NCBI GenBank assembly: GCA_037501455.1
Contig: CM074865.1
Span: 15,508,501 to 15,572,500, forward strand
From: Lantana camara
Taxonomy: Eukaryota > Streptophyta > Magnoliopsida > Lamiales > Verbenaceae
Direction: 5' to 3'
Length of the DNA: 64,000 nt
The notes under the pieces are model-generated. The model saw nothing but the letters and a program-made list of their open reading frames with translations, was not told where the DNA came from and did no database searches. Of this stretch, positions 46,490 to 58,924 are shown one piece after another. The stretch's first letter is position 1. Each line of letters begins with the position of its first letter. A program made the position numbers and the translations under genes.

Positions 46490-46934
46490 TAGGGGTGTGC
46501 ACAATTCGGTAAAACCGACCGAACCGACCGAAACCGAAATTTCGGTCGATACCGAATACCGAACCAGAATTTCAGTTCGGTATTCGGTTATTTTTTTTTT
46601 TAAATTTCGGTATTCGGTTCGGTATCGGTATACCGATATATATATATATAATACATATTTTATTTATATATATTAGCCAGATTATTATCCATACATAATA
46701 TATATATATATAATACTTTTAATATATGATATAATATATGTTTTTTTATTTTTTTTCCAGATTTTATTTTTTTATATAAAATTTCGGTAGAACGGTTTTT
46801 TACCGAACCGAACCGAATTAATTTCAGTTTTTATCGAACCGAACCGAGAAGTTCGGTTTGGTATTCGGTTCTCCAAAATGATGTACCGAAATTTCGGTTC
46901 GGTTCGGTTCGGTATTACCGATTGAACACCCCTA
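46490..46934. mobile_element. hAT-like MITE, 445 bp
   Basis: Terminal inverted repeat TAGGGGTG...CACCCCTA with an exact 8-bp duplication GGTATTCA (46482-46489 and 46935-46942), as expected for hAT elements. Subterminal zones are made of repeated TTCGGTTCGGTAT / ACCGAACCGAA motifs in opposite orientation around a TA-rich centre. Non-coding. Confidence 0.88.
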
Positions 46935-49271
46935 GGTATTCATGACTTTTTTAAATTTCAAAATTATTTCTATATATGCAACGTATATATTTGATTATTA
47001 AGTAAGGACTCCGAGATCATGACTGCACCACTAGGTATGTATTAATATATACTTATATTTGATATTTACAGCTCAATTACACGGAGAAAATATCAAGAAA
47101 CTTAATTTAGTGCAGAAAAAGAAGTTTACTTTCGTCAAATAGAGTCATTTTCTTTGTCTAAAGTAACATGTATTTTGTCTTTGTTGGGGGCTATGGTTAA
47201 TTATTGCCCATATTCAGTCTTTATCGTCTTCATTTATATCGACTTTGATGGTTAGGCAATGTCATTCATTTTGATGATTATTGCTACATATTATAGTTCC
47301 TAATAAGCCAAGAAAATGTATATTCATATTAAAGCTGAACTTCCTGTACCAAAAAAATATTAAAGCTGAACTTCAAATTAATTTTCATATATATTGATGA
47401 TGATACTATTGGACATTATTCTTGTTTTCTTTAAAGTTTCAGAATAAATATTAAGAAATATAACAAATATATAAATGCTAATTTGTTAAATTTGAAAATA
47501 TAGAGCAATGATGAACATACTAACTAAAGGTCAATTTCCTATTTGGAAATTGCGCATCATAGTTGGGAGATCATGCACTTAAATGGAGAAAATTATAGTC
47601 AAAACACGTATCAACTAAATCCAATTAATCATAATAGTAAGTGAATTATATTTACTATTTGATTTGTCACTTTATCTAAATTTTTTATCAACCATAAAAC
47701 AAGTGAAAACCACTCATCCCTCGTCACATCAGTTTGATCAAATTAGATTTGAATTAAAATTACCCCCTAAACAGAACATGAATTGACAAAGTTAATCAAA
47801 ACTTGCTCATTCTTGGCGGGAGGGCAACAGCTGACGACTCTTTGGACTGTTTCGGTAAGTAATCATGTAGAAAATCTTTTGGTATTTTGGGATGACTCCA
47901 ATGATATTTTTAACTTAATATTCGAAGAGAATTATATATCTTCTCATGTGAGATTTTTGTATCTCATATAAATAAAACTATGTCAATGAAGAGCAAATAT
48001 AACCATAAGAACCAAGATACCAATGCGAAGGACTAGCAGTAAGCGTTTAAAGTTTAAACATAGGAATAGAATGGCAAATTTAATGAAAAAACATATGCAC
48101 GAAATGTCATAAAAAGTGCACCATAAGCACATACACGTCCAATTGAAATTCCAACTTATGTTACGTGTTGTTGGTACCCTTTGGTTTGCTTTACACAAAA
48201 GGAGAAATGAATAAAGTAGTAGACTTTATTTGTTTTTAAAGCATAACATATTCGACCCATCAATTTAATTTATTTCTTTATTCAAACTATTTTCTTCTAA
48301 AAAAAACCATATATAAAATAAGTAATGGAAAAATGCAATGTTGGTGTCATACGGTTTAAAGTATCTCAGTGTGTACCACTATTTTCATTTATCCAATTTT
48401 CGTCCTAAAATTTTGAAAATCTTGTAATCGGTCCCATTTATTAGTTTTCTGAATGGAACTTTCACGTATATCATTAATAGGTCTGATTAATCAACTATCT
48501 TTTAAGAAATTTTTTTCACAGTTATAATCAACTGTTTTCGCCTAAACTTTAACCACGAAAAAACCACCCCATATAGTTACATCTATGAAAAAATTACTTA
48601 AAATACAATTAATAAGATCTACTAACAGCGCATGCATGTAAAAATTTCGTCCTAAAACCTAGCGTCGAGATCAATATTGCACTATTTTTAAAATTTTAGA
48701 ACTAAAATTAATAAACAACTGAAGATAACAGTACAAACTACAAACACTCACATTATTTACCCCGGTACCAAAATTATATATTTTTTTCTCGAATAATTAA
48801 TATTCAAACCACACATACATGCATTTTGAATTAGATACCATTAAAAAAAAAAAGGAGATAAAATAAAAAATAGATAAAAACGTAAATGCATGGGTGTAAT
48901 CAAATCGGATAGGAAATGAAGAAGACGACAAGGATAAGAATTATAGAGAGAGAGAGAGAGAGAGTTGATAGGGACGTGTCAACGGTGGGTGGCGTGGGGT
49001 GGCCCCCACTCACCACCACTATGGTCCCCGGACAAAACAACACATTTACTCACAACTGGCTCCTACCCTACCCTACTATCTCTATATCTATATCTCCCTT
49101 TGTATCTATAGCCCTACCTTAACTTTCAATTAGAGGTATATCTTGCTACCTAACTTCATTAATTTCTTTCTTTTGGGCAACAAACAACAACTTTCTCTTC
49201 CCATGTTTTAATCTGAATAAATGATACTTAGGGTACTAATTTCCCTTTTTTCTTTTTTTTTTTTTCTCCCC
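46935..49271. other. Intergenic; GA repeat and conspicuous GC block
   Basis: 48943-48963 is (GA)n. 48965-49075 is unusually GC-rich for the area (GGTGGGTGGCGTGGGGTGGC then CCCACTCACCACC). No coding sequence is supported. Confidence 0.4.
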
Positions 49272-49363
49272 ACGAATCATTGGTCAAGTGATTAATGAAC
49301 TCATTTTTTAATAAAATAATTCGAATTTGAATTCTACTTGGGTACACGTGTATTAAAAAAGAA
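49272..49363 (+). mobile_element. Diverged SINE relic
   Basis: CATTGGTCAAGTGATTAATG, a B-box-like TTCGAATTTGAATTC, then CTTGGGTACACGTGTATTAA and an A-run resemble the SINE at 45788-45898 in order and spacing. No clear target duplication. Confidence 0.5.
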
Positions 49364-50864
49364 AATCAGTTGGACCCGTAAATTTTTTGAACTTTTTCCT
49401 ATAAACAATAATTATGTATTCATAAATTTGTATCATTTAATCTTATCATTATCATTATTATTATTATTATTGAATAATGAATTTTGACATTACTCACCCC
49501 TAAAAGCTAGTTGTTGAGAGGAGGGTTGTCAAGCCATTATATATTGAACACCACATCATTAAGTATTCGATGTGGGACATTTAACAATTATTATTATAAA
49601 GTCGATCAAAATGATCGTGGGGTTATTATTATTAATTAAATTAGTATAAAGTCGAATGAGTTGATGATGTGATCATTCCATATGATATCAAAATTCAAAC
49701 TAAGAAAAGTTTTGTACTCGAATACTCATTTTCACCCGTCTAAAAAGTAAAATTCACGTGTAAGATCAGATCAAAAGAAATTCGTAAACTTAATAACTTA
49801 CTTAATATAAATTGGAGTTAGAAAAGAAGAATAAATTGGGTGTTGCCGGGGTGGGAGAGAGCGAGATGTGGATATAGAGGGTTGGCTTCCTCTTTGCCGA
49901 CAGGGATGGTTGGGTCCCTTTCCAGCTTTTTCTAACCTCCTCTTTTATTTTCATACCCCACTCCTTCTTGATATTTTTCTCAATTCATTTTTGCCCTTTG
50001 GGGGAACATCTTAATACTTTTTTCATTTTTATATATTTCAACATAATTATAAGGTTTTTAATATTATACATGTGTGTATATTCAAAATTAACTAACATAT
50101 TTAGAATCAACTCCTGATTTTGTTCAAAGATGATCGTTGCTGATTTTTTAATTACTTACTCTTGATATGTGTTAAATGCTTGGTGTTGAATTAATTTTTA
50201 GTTTAAATATTAGGGTTTATTTGTGTAATAGTATCTTTCAAAGGTTGCAACTTTTGGACGATTTATGAAGGCCAATTATTGTTGGGATTTAGATCTCCTG
50301 CACAAATATGTTTGTCGGGGTTCCAATGGTCTTTTACGAAAATGTCTCGCAAATATCATTTTTTTCTCCCTTGATTTTTATGAGAAGTCGAAATTCTTTT
50401 TTTAATGGAAAGACAAAATATTGCAGACCTTTCGTGTGTAACTTCATGTGATTTGAGACGGAATCAAGATTTAATATAAAGAGAGATAAATATTAAAATA
50501 TTTAGAATTAAGGAGATGGAATTTTGTATTTGAGAGATAAAATATATACACAAATTAAAAAAAAAAAGTTCAAATTTTGGTCCCGTGCCACCCCCCTCTG
50601 TCTCCGTCCCTGCGTCTGACCTATGCGAAAAACTCAAACAATAATAAAAAAGGGACGCTAAATAAAATTAAACTTTAGTTTATAACATATATATAATCTA
50701 TTACCGAAGGAATTACTCATTTTCATCTAATAGAATTGGCTTACTTTCCATGTCCATGTTTTTGCATATTGTATATCAGATTATCATTTTATTTGTCACT
50801 TGCAAGTCGTATTAAACGGCTTAGGTATAATCTCTTCTTTTCAATGGTAATTAAATTTTGGCAA
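49364..50864. other. Intergenic, no supported gene
   Basis: AT-rich; 49840-49950 is a GC-richer patch. 50455-50620 resembles the repeat near 41860-42130. Confidence 0.4.
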
Positions 50865-51257
50865 AATTGTATCTTTGTTCCTATAAATACAGTTAAAATT
50901 CAATTTTGCTCATATAGATATTTCATGTACACATCTGGCCCTATAGATATTTCATTAATATATTAAGTCTGAATGTACATTTTTTAGTTGAAATTAAGTC
51001 TGAATGTACATATTTGGTCCTATACTAACACATTTAGTCCTTTGATTTTAATCATTTAGTCATGTGAAAAAATTAAAGAAGTGAAGGTAGTGTATCTATG
51101 GAACCAAAGGTGCTAAAATTAAAAAACCAAATATGTTAACATAATAAATTCAGACCAAAATTTATTAAAATTAATAAGATATAAGACCAAATGTTTTAGT
51201 GAAATACTTAAAGGATCAAAATTGGATTCTGACCGTATTTATATGATAAAAAATGTA
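50865..51257. mobile_element. Fold-back element, about 390 bp, diverged
   Basis: AATTGTATCTTTGTTCCTAT.. ATTCAATTTTGC.. on the left pairs with ..GATCAAAATTGGATTC.. ATAAAAAATGTAATT on the right, with many mismatches. Non-coding. Confidence 0.6.
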
Positions 51258-52339
51258 ATTCCACTTTATATTTTCAAAGATTTGAATATGAGATATCCCT
51301 AGCGTCGAACAATTAAATTAAACTATTTGAGTTGGGTGAGTTTTATGAATTAGGTGTTTTAATTTGTTCGATGAATTGTTTTTACATTAATTACAAACGT
51401 GATGAAAATATTTATACCAATTTCCAACTCAAGTAAAAACTACAACTAAACTCGATAATATATATATATATTTTTTATATATATCTCATTTAACTGAGTT
51501 CGAGTCAGACGATAAATAAAACTCTCCTCATGATATTTTTTTAACAAATAGGTTTTGAATCTCTATCCTCTTAAAAAATCAGGTAAAATCCATCTCTTAT
51601 AATCTAGTCGCTAACCATTAAACTCGACAATATAACAACTTAAATAATGTTTGTACCAATCTAGAAGTGTCAATAACGAGTGAATAGTGATTTTACAAGC
51701 AACAAAAAGGTTTTGTATTAATAGTACACTAGTTTTATACAACAATAAATTCCTTCATGTACTAAATAATACAAGACTTCATTTTGATGAAATTATTGTA
51801 CCATGGTAGTAGGTTGCCCTAATTAATGTTTCTATTCCTTATACTTGCTCCAGATAAACTCATCAAATCTAAGAGAATCTGCTTTGGATTTGGGATAAGA
51901 ACAATATATATTTATATTTATTATATATATACATATATATTCTCAATTATTAAATAAAACGACCCTAGTGCATAGTGGTTGTACTCTACCTCGTGCTGGT
52001 TCACACACCATCCTAGTTTAATGAACGGTCAATACGCTTTAAAGACTTGTACATTTTTCATCAATGAGCTTTACCCCATTAGCCCCCTGCCTTTGGACCA
52101 AAACCTATTCACATTAGTCACGTGGATGCATTGTATTATTTTATTATATTTTATTATATCGTATCGTATCAAATATTCGTATTAAATATTGTGTTAAACA
52201 CTTAATACGTAAGAAATTCAAAAGAAAAGAAAATTGTATCGTTGCATTTATCGTATTATGTTATACCTATATCATTGTGTCGGTACCCTTCTATTAGAAA
52301 GAGTCATTTACATGATTACATCTGAATCTCTGACTATCC
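51258..52339. other. AT-rich intergenic DNA
   Basis: TA-rich tracts near 51450-51485 and 51905-51945; no gene recognised. Confidence 0.4.
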
Positions 52340-52727
52340 TGAACTTAGGCATAATTACAACACAATCCATCTAAATTGGAAAATTATATTTTTGTTCTTA
52401 TAAAATATTTGTTTGGTTTGAGATCCTTAGTGGGATTTGTAAAAGTATATTTATGTTGCTGACGGTTTGTATAAGCCTTATATTGAATATATGACCAAAA
52501 TTATAAAATAATCCCTAAAGTTTGTAAATATAAACAAAATGATTCCTACAAATTATGAATTTAATAATACAGTCCATGGAGTCTCAAATCAAATTAAAAA
52601 TTTTGAAAATATTTTTGGAAAGATATAACGGAACCTTATCAGATGTCAGGGATCACAAACGGTTAGGGATTAAAACGTAATTTGTCGATCTAAATGGATT
52701 ACATCATAATTAGACCTAAATATAAGG
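52340..52727. mobile_element. Fold-back element, about 390 bp, diverged
   Basis: Left arm GAACTTAGGCATAATTACAA.. and right arm ..ATCATAATTAGACCTAAAT are inverted, with matching GTCCATGGAGTCTCAAATCA / GGTTTGAGATCC internal text. Non-coding. Confidence 0.65.
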
Positions 52728-53235
52728 TAGCTAGATGGAATTATTTTTATCGTAAATTGTATTTCAAGAATTATGTCACTAACTAGTTTATCATTACAAA
52801 CCCTATAGCTTATATTTTCTAAAATATTGGTTCCAATAATTAGAATGATAAAATCATCCTTACTTTATTATCGGTCAAAATAAAAATATGTTTAAAAACT
52901 CTATTTTTATTCATTTAAAAATATGTCATTTTCTTCTATACTCGGAGTAATAATCCTATTTTTATTATCCTTTAGTTAGAATTAAAATAGTTGTATAATC
53001 TCGCTTGGGTGTGCGTGTATCAAAAACTAAAAAAAATCCATATTAAATCTTTGTCTGCTTAGAAATAATTAAACAATACTTGCCAAACATTCGTGTATTG
53101 TTTAAGTGACAAAATAAAATTTAATAGAACTATTCACCCGTGGGATTAGGCCGGTACCCTTAATAAAATTTGTATTTTATTATTTAAAACTAAATAATTT
53201 ATCTGTTGTTAGGTTCATTTAAGTGAATATACTTT
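52728..53235. other. Intergenic with SINE-like tail fragment
   Basis: 53000-53025 reads CGCTTGGGTGTGCGTGTATC, like the 3' end of the SINE at 45788. No gene. Confidence 0.4.
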
Positions 53236-53582
53236 AGGGCAATTTACATCTGGGTCCCCTGAGGTTTGGCGTAATTACAAATTAATCTCTGCACTTCTAG
53301 AAATTACATACAACTACTCTACTGTTTCCTTCCGTTAGAGGTCCCTGGACGCCGTTATAGTTCCGTCCAAAAAATTATCCTGAATATTACAAAAAAGTCC
53401 CTGTATTTTACAAAATGTTACAAAACGAGCCCTCAAGAATACCCAGATTTGGACGGAACTATAACGGCGTCCAGGAACTTGTAACAGAAGGAAACAGTAG
53501 GGTAGTTGTATGTAATTTCTGGAAGTGCAGGGATTAATTTGTAATTACACCAAACCTCAGGGGACCCAGATGTAAATTGCCC
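53236..53582. mobile_element. Young MITE with near-identical long inverted repeats
   Basis: AGGGCAATTTACATCTGGGT.. and its inverse ..CCCAGATGTAAATTGCCC form arms of about 130 bp with only a few mismatches. TATACTTT flanks both sides (53228-53235 and 53583-53590), an 8-bp duplication. 347 bp; no coding sequence. Confidence 0.88.
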
Positions 53583-53590
53583 TATACTTT

Positions 53591-54420
53591 ATCAATTTAC
53601 GAGTTTTACTATTATATTGTTTATTTATTTAATTTTTACTTTATAAATAACTTATATAATTTGGACAAAAGAATCATTTTAATACATTAAGATACAAATA
53701 TATTTTTGTTTTAATTTTTTTAACTGTTGAGTCGTGGACAACTTTATTTTCTCTCACGAGAAAATGACCTTTGATGCTTTAAATTTTGAATAATATTTCA
53801 TTTCTTTTACTATATACTTATTCTTGTTGGGAATTTTTTTTATTAAAACTACATCTATATTTATGAACAAATTCGAATCTCATTTAAGATAATTGATAAA
53901 CAAGAAATGATCCTATTAAAAAATATATATATATTAAAACTATTCATACGTACGACTAGGTAAATAAACTCGTGACTTATAAATTATTGTAAACAGATTA
54001 ATGTAGTTATTGCTTCTTCACACGAGCTGAAGTTTTTCTTCGCTGTTTTATGAAATCGATTTTGTTTTCCTCTTCTTCTTCTTTTTCTTCTTCTTCTTCT
54101 TCTTATTATTATTATTATCATCATTATTATTATTATCATTTATTAAAACATATAATATGGTTTTCATTGTTGTTGAAGTAACACTATGTGAAAGAGGACA
54201 AACACAATAATATTCAAGTGCACAATATATATGAGGTGAGAGTCTCGTTAAACTCTCCACTGTCTGACCAATTTTTTTAGAAAAAACGTGGGTGATATAT
54301 GCATCAAAACGCAATAATAGCACCCACCAAATTAACCTTCTTCTTGGTCCAAGATCAACCATTTTAGGTTGAAACAAATACCAATCTCATATTCATCATA
54401 TCATATCATTCATATATTTA

Positions 54421-54456
<36 letters not shown>

Positions 54457-54584
54457 AAGCATTGATTGCCCCTAATAATGGGAGCACAAGATAAGTACAA
54501 AAGTAGTTTCTAAGGTACTCATACACAGTAACTTAGCAAACAAGTCCAGTACGTCCCCTTTAGTAAGGCTAATAAGTAATAACC
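53591..54584. other. Intergenic with TTC/TAT and TA microsatellites
   Basis: A (TTC)n then (ATT)n tract runs at 54063-54150 and a (TA)n tract at 54421-54452. Frames through the TTC tract are artefacts. No gene. Confidence 0.5.
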
Positions 54585-55293
54585 TATGTTTTAAAACTTG
54601 AATTGGAGGCCTTACTGATTATCGGTTTTATTGGTTCGATCATTGGTCGAACCGGTATGACATCATTATTGTGTAATAATTATATTTAATTATATATTTA
54701 TATATATTAAGATATAATTAGCTAAGATACTTCAAAAATATATAATAGCTAATTATATAATAGGTAAATACTAATAATATTGTTGATATTTATAAAAATA
54801 TATTTATATTTATCATATAATTAGGTAATACAAAGTTTATGAAGAATTGGAGATAATAGGTAATATAATTATTTCCTGTTATTTATCGTCATAAATTCTC
54901 ATATTCTTTTTCCAAATCTCAAGAACTTCTCTATTTATTTATCATAGATATTGTTCTATCTACTATCACAAAATCCCAACAACCTCTCTAATCCGTTACA
55001 TGATGTGCGCCAAACTCCTATAAAATAGGATCTATTAAACTCTAAAAAGGAAGGAAAAACTTCTACCGATTTTCAATAAAACAAAAAATCTGAACAGAAA
55101 TTTTTAAAAATTGAAGGAGAAAACCGGTCCAACTGGTCCGTTTGGACCGGTTCAATCGCTTTCTGGCCGGTTTTGACCGGTTCCCATTGGTCCAAATGAG
55201 TGGTGGTTTTTGGGGGTCACCCGGACCGGAATGGCGGCGGGTCACCGGTTGAACCGGTCGGACCGTCCGGTCCGGTCCGGGTTTTAAAACATA
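54585..55293. mobile_element. Fold-back element with CCGGTTCAACC-type ends
   Basis: Ends TATGTTTTAAAAC..GTTTTAAAACATA. Subterminal zones are GGTTCGATCATTGGTCGAAC on the left and repeated ACCGGTTGAACCGGTCGGAC on the right. Flanked by an imperfect 17-bp direct repeat GCTAATAA(G/C)TAATAA(C/T)C (54568-54584, 55294-55310). 709 bp; non-coding. Confidence 0.72.
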
Positions 55294-55310
55294 GCTAATA
55301 ACTAATAATC

Positions 55311-57064
55311 AACCAATTTCTTATTTGTACTATATATATGATTATTAATTTTGCATCACATGTTACCTTCCTCACTATGTACTTGTTGGGATTTCATATG
55401 GCCAATTTGATTAATTAAAGAGCTGTATTATGTTGTTTTAAATTAAATCATAAACTTGAAAATTAACGGTGTCGGTTCTGATTAATTCTTGAAGCATGAA
55501 AATGTTATTTTGGAGAGGAAATATGAGATTAAATTGGTCTCTTTAAAATTTCTCGCCAGATAGATACGAAGAATTGTATCTGTTACATGAGAATTGCATC
55601 TGGTATATGGATCTTTAATAATGAAATTTCTTTGTTTCCGTATTCATTATATATTTTCCTACTTAATTTTTCGAGTTTGGGTAATTTAAAAAATTGATAT
55701 TAGGGTGACCATTTTTATTCAATTGTTCCGTTTATAAAATTTGAATTAGAACCAGGGGCAGAGCCACTTAAGAACGGGGGCGAAAGGTGGCCGCCCTACT
55801 CAATTAGGTTTTCTTCTTAAGTGGTCAAAATTAATTATCATTTTCAATGAAAAAAGATATACCGGTAATCATTGAAGAAAATTTTGTTTATCAAAATTTC
55901 CAGGAAATCAAATATGCAAATTATTTTTCTTTTAAAACGCGGAAATAAAAGTAGACACAAATGTCTTGCAATTTAAATGTTCCAATAAATTGTTGAAGCC
56001 ACACTAATGGTGCTATTGGTCGTAGGTGTAGCCCTAAGTGTTTGATTATATTTATATATTCACACACGAGTGAACTTTTCAGACAATTAGCAACCAATAA
56101 AAATAGTGTCAAATATAGACCTCTAGAGGTCTTAATAACTATTTTGCCAAAAAATAAGAGGGCATGCCTTAAGTTGGGGCATTTTGAAATAACTCTCCAT
56201 CAGTTTGGAATATTTTTATTTAACTTCTCATAAAAATATACTACATAATAGGATATAAATATGACATTAGAACGTTTTAGCACTACATCTTATGAAAATT
56301 ATACAACATGTTTTGAGAGATATTTTAAGTACGACATTTTGTGATGATGCACATTTGGGGATTTATCCCACATTACCTGCCTAAGTTTCAAAATTTTAAT
56401 TTAGTGTCTAAAACATTTGGAAAATTAAGAATTTCATAATTGGGTCAGCGAAAATGCAAGAAAAAAATCTCTTGAACTTATAAATTAAACATTCCGAAGC
56501 TCGATTCACATAAAAGTTCTAATCGTAAACTCAACTAGAATATTTACACTTTTAAAAATCTCAATTGGGTCAGTTCGACTCCATTGTAATTAATTACATA
56601 TATTCAGTTTACTCTCACTCCTATTGCGCTGTAGTTGCATTTTATTCATTATAATAGTTGTGATATGTGAATCAAATAATTGTATAGCTAAGAATATCAT
56701 AAACTTCATTTATTTTGGTATCTCGCCTTCATTATATATATATATGATATCATTTAATTTTGCCTTCCACGGAAAATAATAAAACTTTATAATTGTTTCC
56801 AAAGCAAAACATCATATATAAACCTACGGGTATCGATGCTTGAGCATGCATATATATAATAGAAGAATAAACAAGACAAAATTTGTTTGATTTCTTAGTT
56901 TTGTGTAATTAATGGACATAATAAATAAAGAAAAGAAACGTGTAATCCCAAAGGCATGTCTTATCAGATTGAGCATTTATGAATACTACTTGGTCAAATT
57001 AATGAAAATCAACAATATAATGCATGCTTGTCCTCCTACTCTTCAGGCATGTCGACTTAGCTGT

Positions 57065-57102
<38 letters not shown>
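55311..57102. other. AT-rich intergenic DNA
   Basis: No supported gene. A (TA)n tract at 57067-57101 is the target of the adjoining Helitron. Confidence 0.4.
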
Positions 57103-57103
<1 letters not shown>

Positions 57104-58924
57104 TAGCGTATACCTCGTGCCATGCACGGTAATAATATATAGTATCTAATTTATAATATTAGCTATAAATATATAAATGTATTAGTGTAATACACGAAAT
57201 TTAATAACAAAGACAAAAATATATAATTGTAGTCAATTAGTTATTGCAAATATAAATCAAACATACAAAATAATACAAAAATGACCAACACGAACATAAT
57301 GTGGTTAATGTGCAAGTAAATTATTTAGATCGAAAAAACAGTAAAACATAATAAAATCCTTGGTAAACCATAAATTAATCATTGAACAATATATAGAACA
57401 AACCAGTGTATAAAATTATCATTGAACAAACCAGTGTATAAAATTATCATTTTATTATCGGTACTTGAACAAAATTTCAAAAGAAAGAATTTCTCTATTA
57501 AAAATGTGGAGAAAAAAAATTATAATTTCAAAAAAAATATATAAACAATACATATTGTATCATTCAACGAAAATTTGTATAAAATTACCTTGTGACGTTA
57601 GGTGTTTGAGCATAAACTCCAGTAAAGTACTTCTCTATCAAAAAATGGAGAAAAAAATCTATAATATTAAAAAGATATATACATAATATATAAATTATCA
57701 TTAAACTAAGATATGTATAAAATTACCTTATCACAGTTGGAACTCGAAAAAAACCTCAAAACGGGTTAAAAAAATTATAATGTAGTATACAAATAAATAC
57801 CATAAAGAATTGAAATATAAATACATTGTGGAGATGGAAGGAAAAAATATTACCTCTTAGTTCATAAAAAACCTTCTTAGGATTGGTACTTGAACAAAAG
57901 TTGAAAAGAAAATATTTCTTTATCAAAAAATAGAGAAAAAAATTATAATTTCAAAAAAAATATATAAACAATACATATTGTATATACAAAATTACCAGGT
58001 GCTTCAGTATAAACTCCAAAGAAGGTAATTCTCTATCAAAAAATGGAGAAATACTAAAAAGATATATAAATAATACATAAATTATCATTAAACTAATATA
58101 TGTATAAAATTACCTTTTCATGGTTGGAACTCGAACAAAAACCTCAAAACGGTGAAAAAGAAAACTATAATTTAGTATACAAATAAATACAATGAAAAAT
58201 TAAAATATAAATATATTGTGAAGATGGAAGAAAATTTTTTTATCACTTAGTTCATAAAAAACCTTACCACGAGCAAATCTTTTTTTTTTGTCACTAACAG
58301 TGAAAAGAAAGTAAGAACTCAAAAATAATATACAAACGATAAATAAACAAAAAATAAGTTAAAATATATAAACCATTATCATCACCGATGATGTACGATA
58401 TTGCTGTGAGATTGTGGTAAATTTCAGAGAAAAAATCTAAATATTCAAAGTCGCAATGAAAAAAATGTTAGGTTATGTTTATTCTTCATTGTCAAGTGCA
58501 TCTATATATGAAAGGAGTTCTGAGTTAGAATGTTTGTGCACATATATTATATAATATTTGCTAAAAATAAGTCTTAATAAATAAAGTTAATCCCCTTGAT
58601 TTATACTAAAATATTGATTTTATTTTCAATTAGTTGCAATCAATCAATTATTTAAGATATTTGTATTCACTTAACATAAATAAAATATCGATAGTTAGAT
58701 TTTCTTAAATTTAGAAGATTAGCATCTTAATTAATTTGATTTTGGAAAATAATAATGGGAAAATATTAATTAAATCATTTAAAATATTAATATTGTGGAA
58801 TATTTATTGACCAATGAAATGATTTTTAAAGAATTAAAAAATTCAAAAAAATGAGAAAAAAGTATTTGGTCAAAATTGATATAATTAGGGTAAAAAACAC
58901 CCTTCCTATATATTATAGTATAGA
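57103..58924 (-). mobile_element. Non-autonomous Helitron, 1.8 kb
   Basis: The minus-strand 5' end is TCTATACTATAATATATAGG at 58924. The 3' end has the hairpin CCGTGCATGGCACGAGG (57129-57113) then TATACG and CTAG (57106-57103). The host sites are A57102 and T58925. The interior is AT-rich with a tandem duplication of about 400-420 bp (57475-57890 against 57890-58310). No RepHel coding. Confidence 0.8.

Noticed and set aside
48328..48690. Possible fold-back with ends GAAAAATGCAATGTTGGT and ATATTGCACTATTTTT
   Set aside because: Inverted similarity is confined to short stretches and is too weak to delimit an element by eye.
54048..54377. 109-codon frame ending in poly-Asn/poly-Lys
   Set aside because: Half of it is translated microsatellite (TTC/ATT tract).
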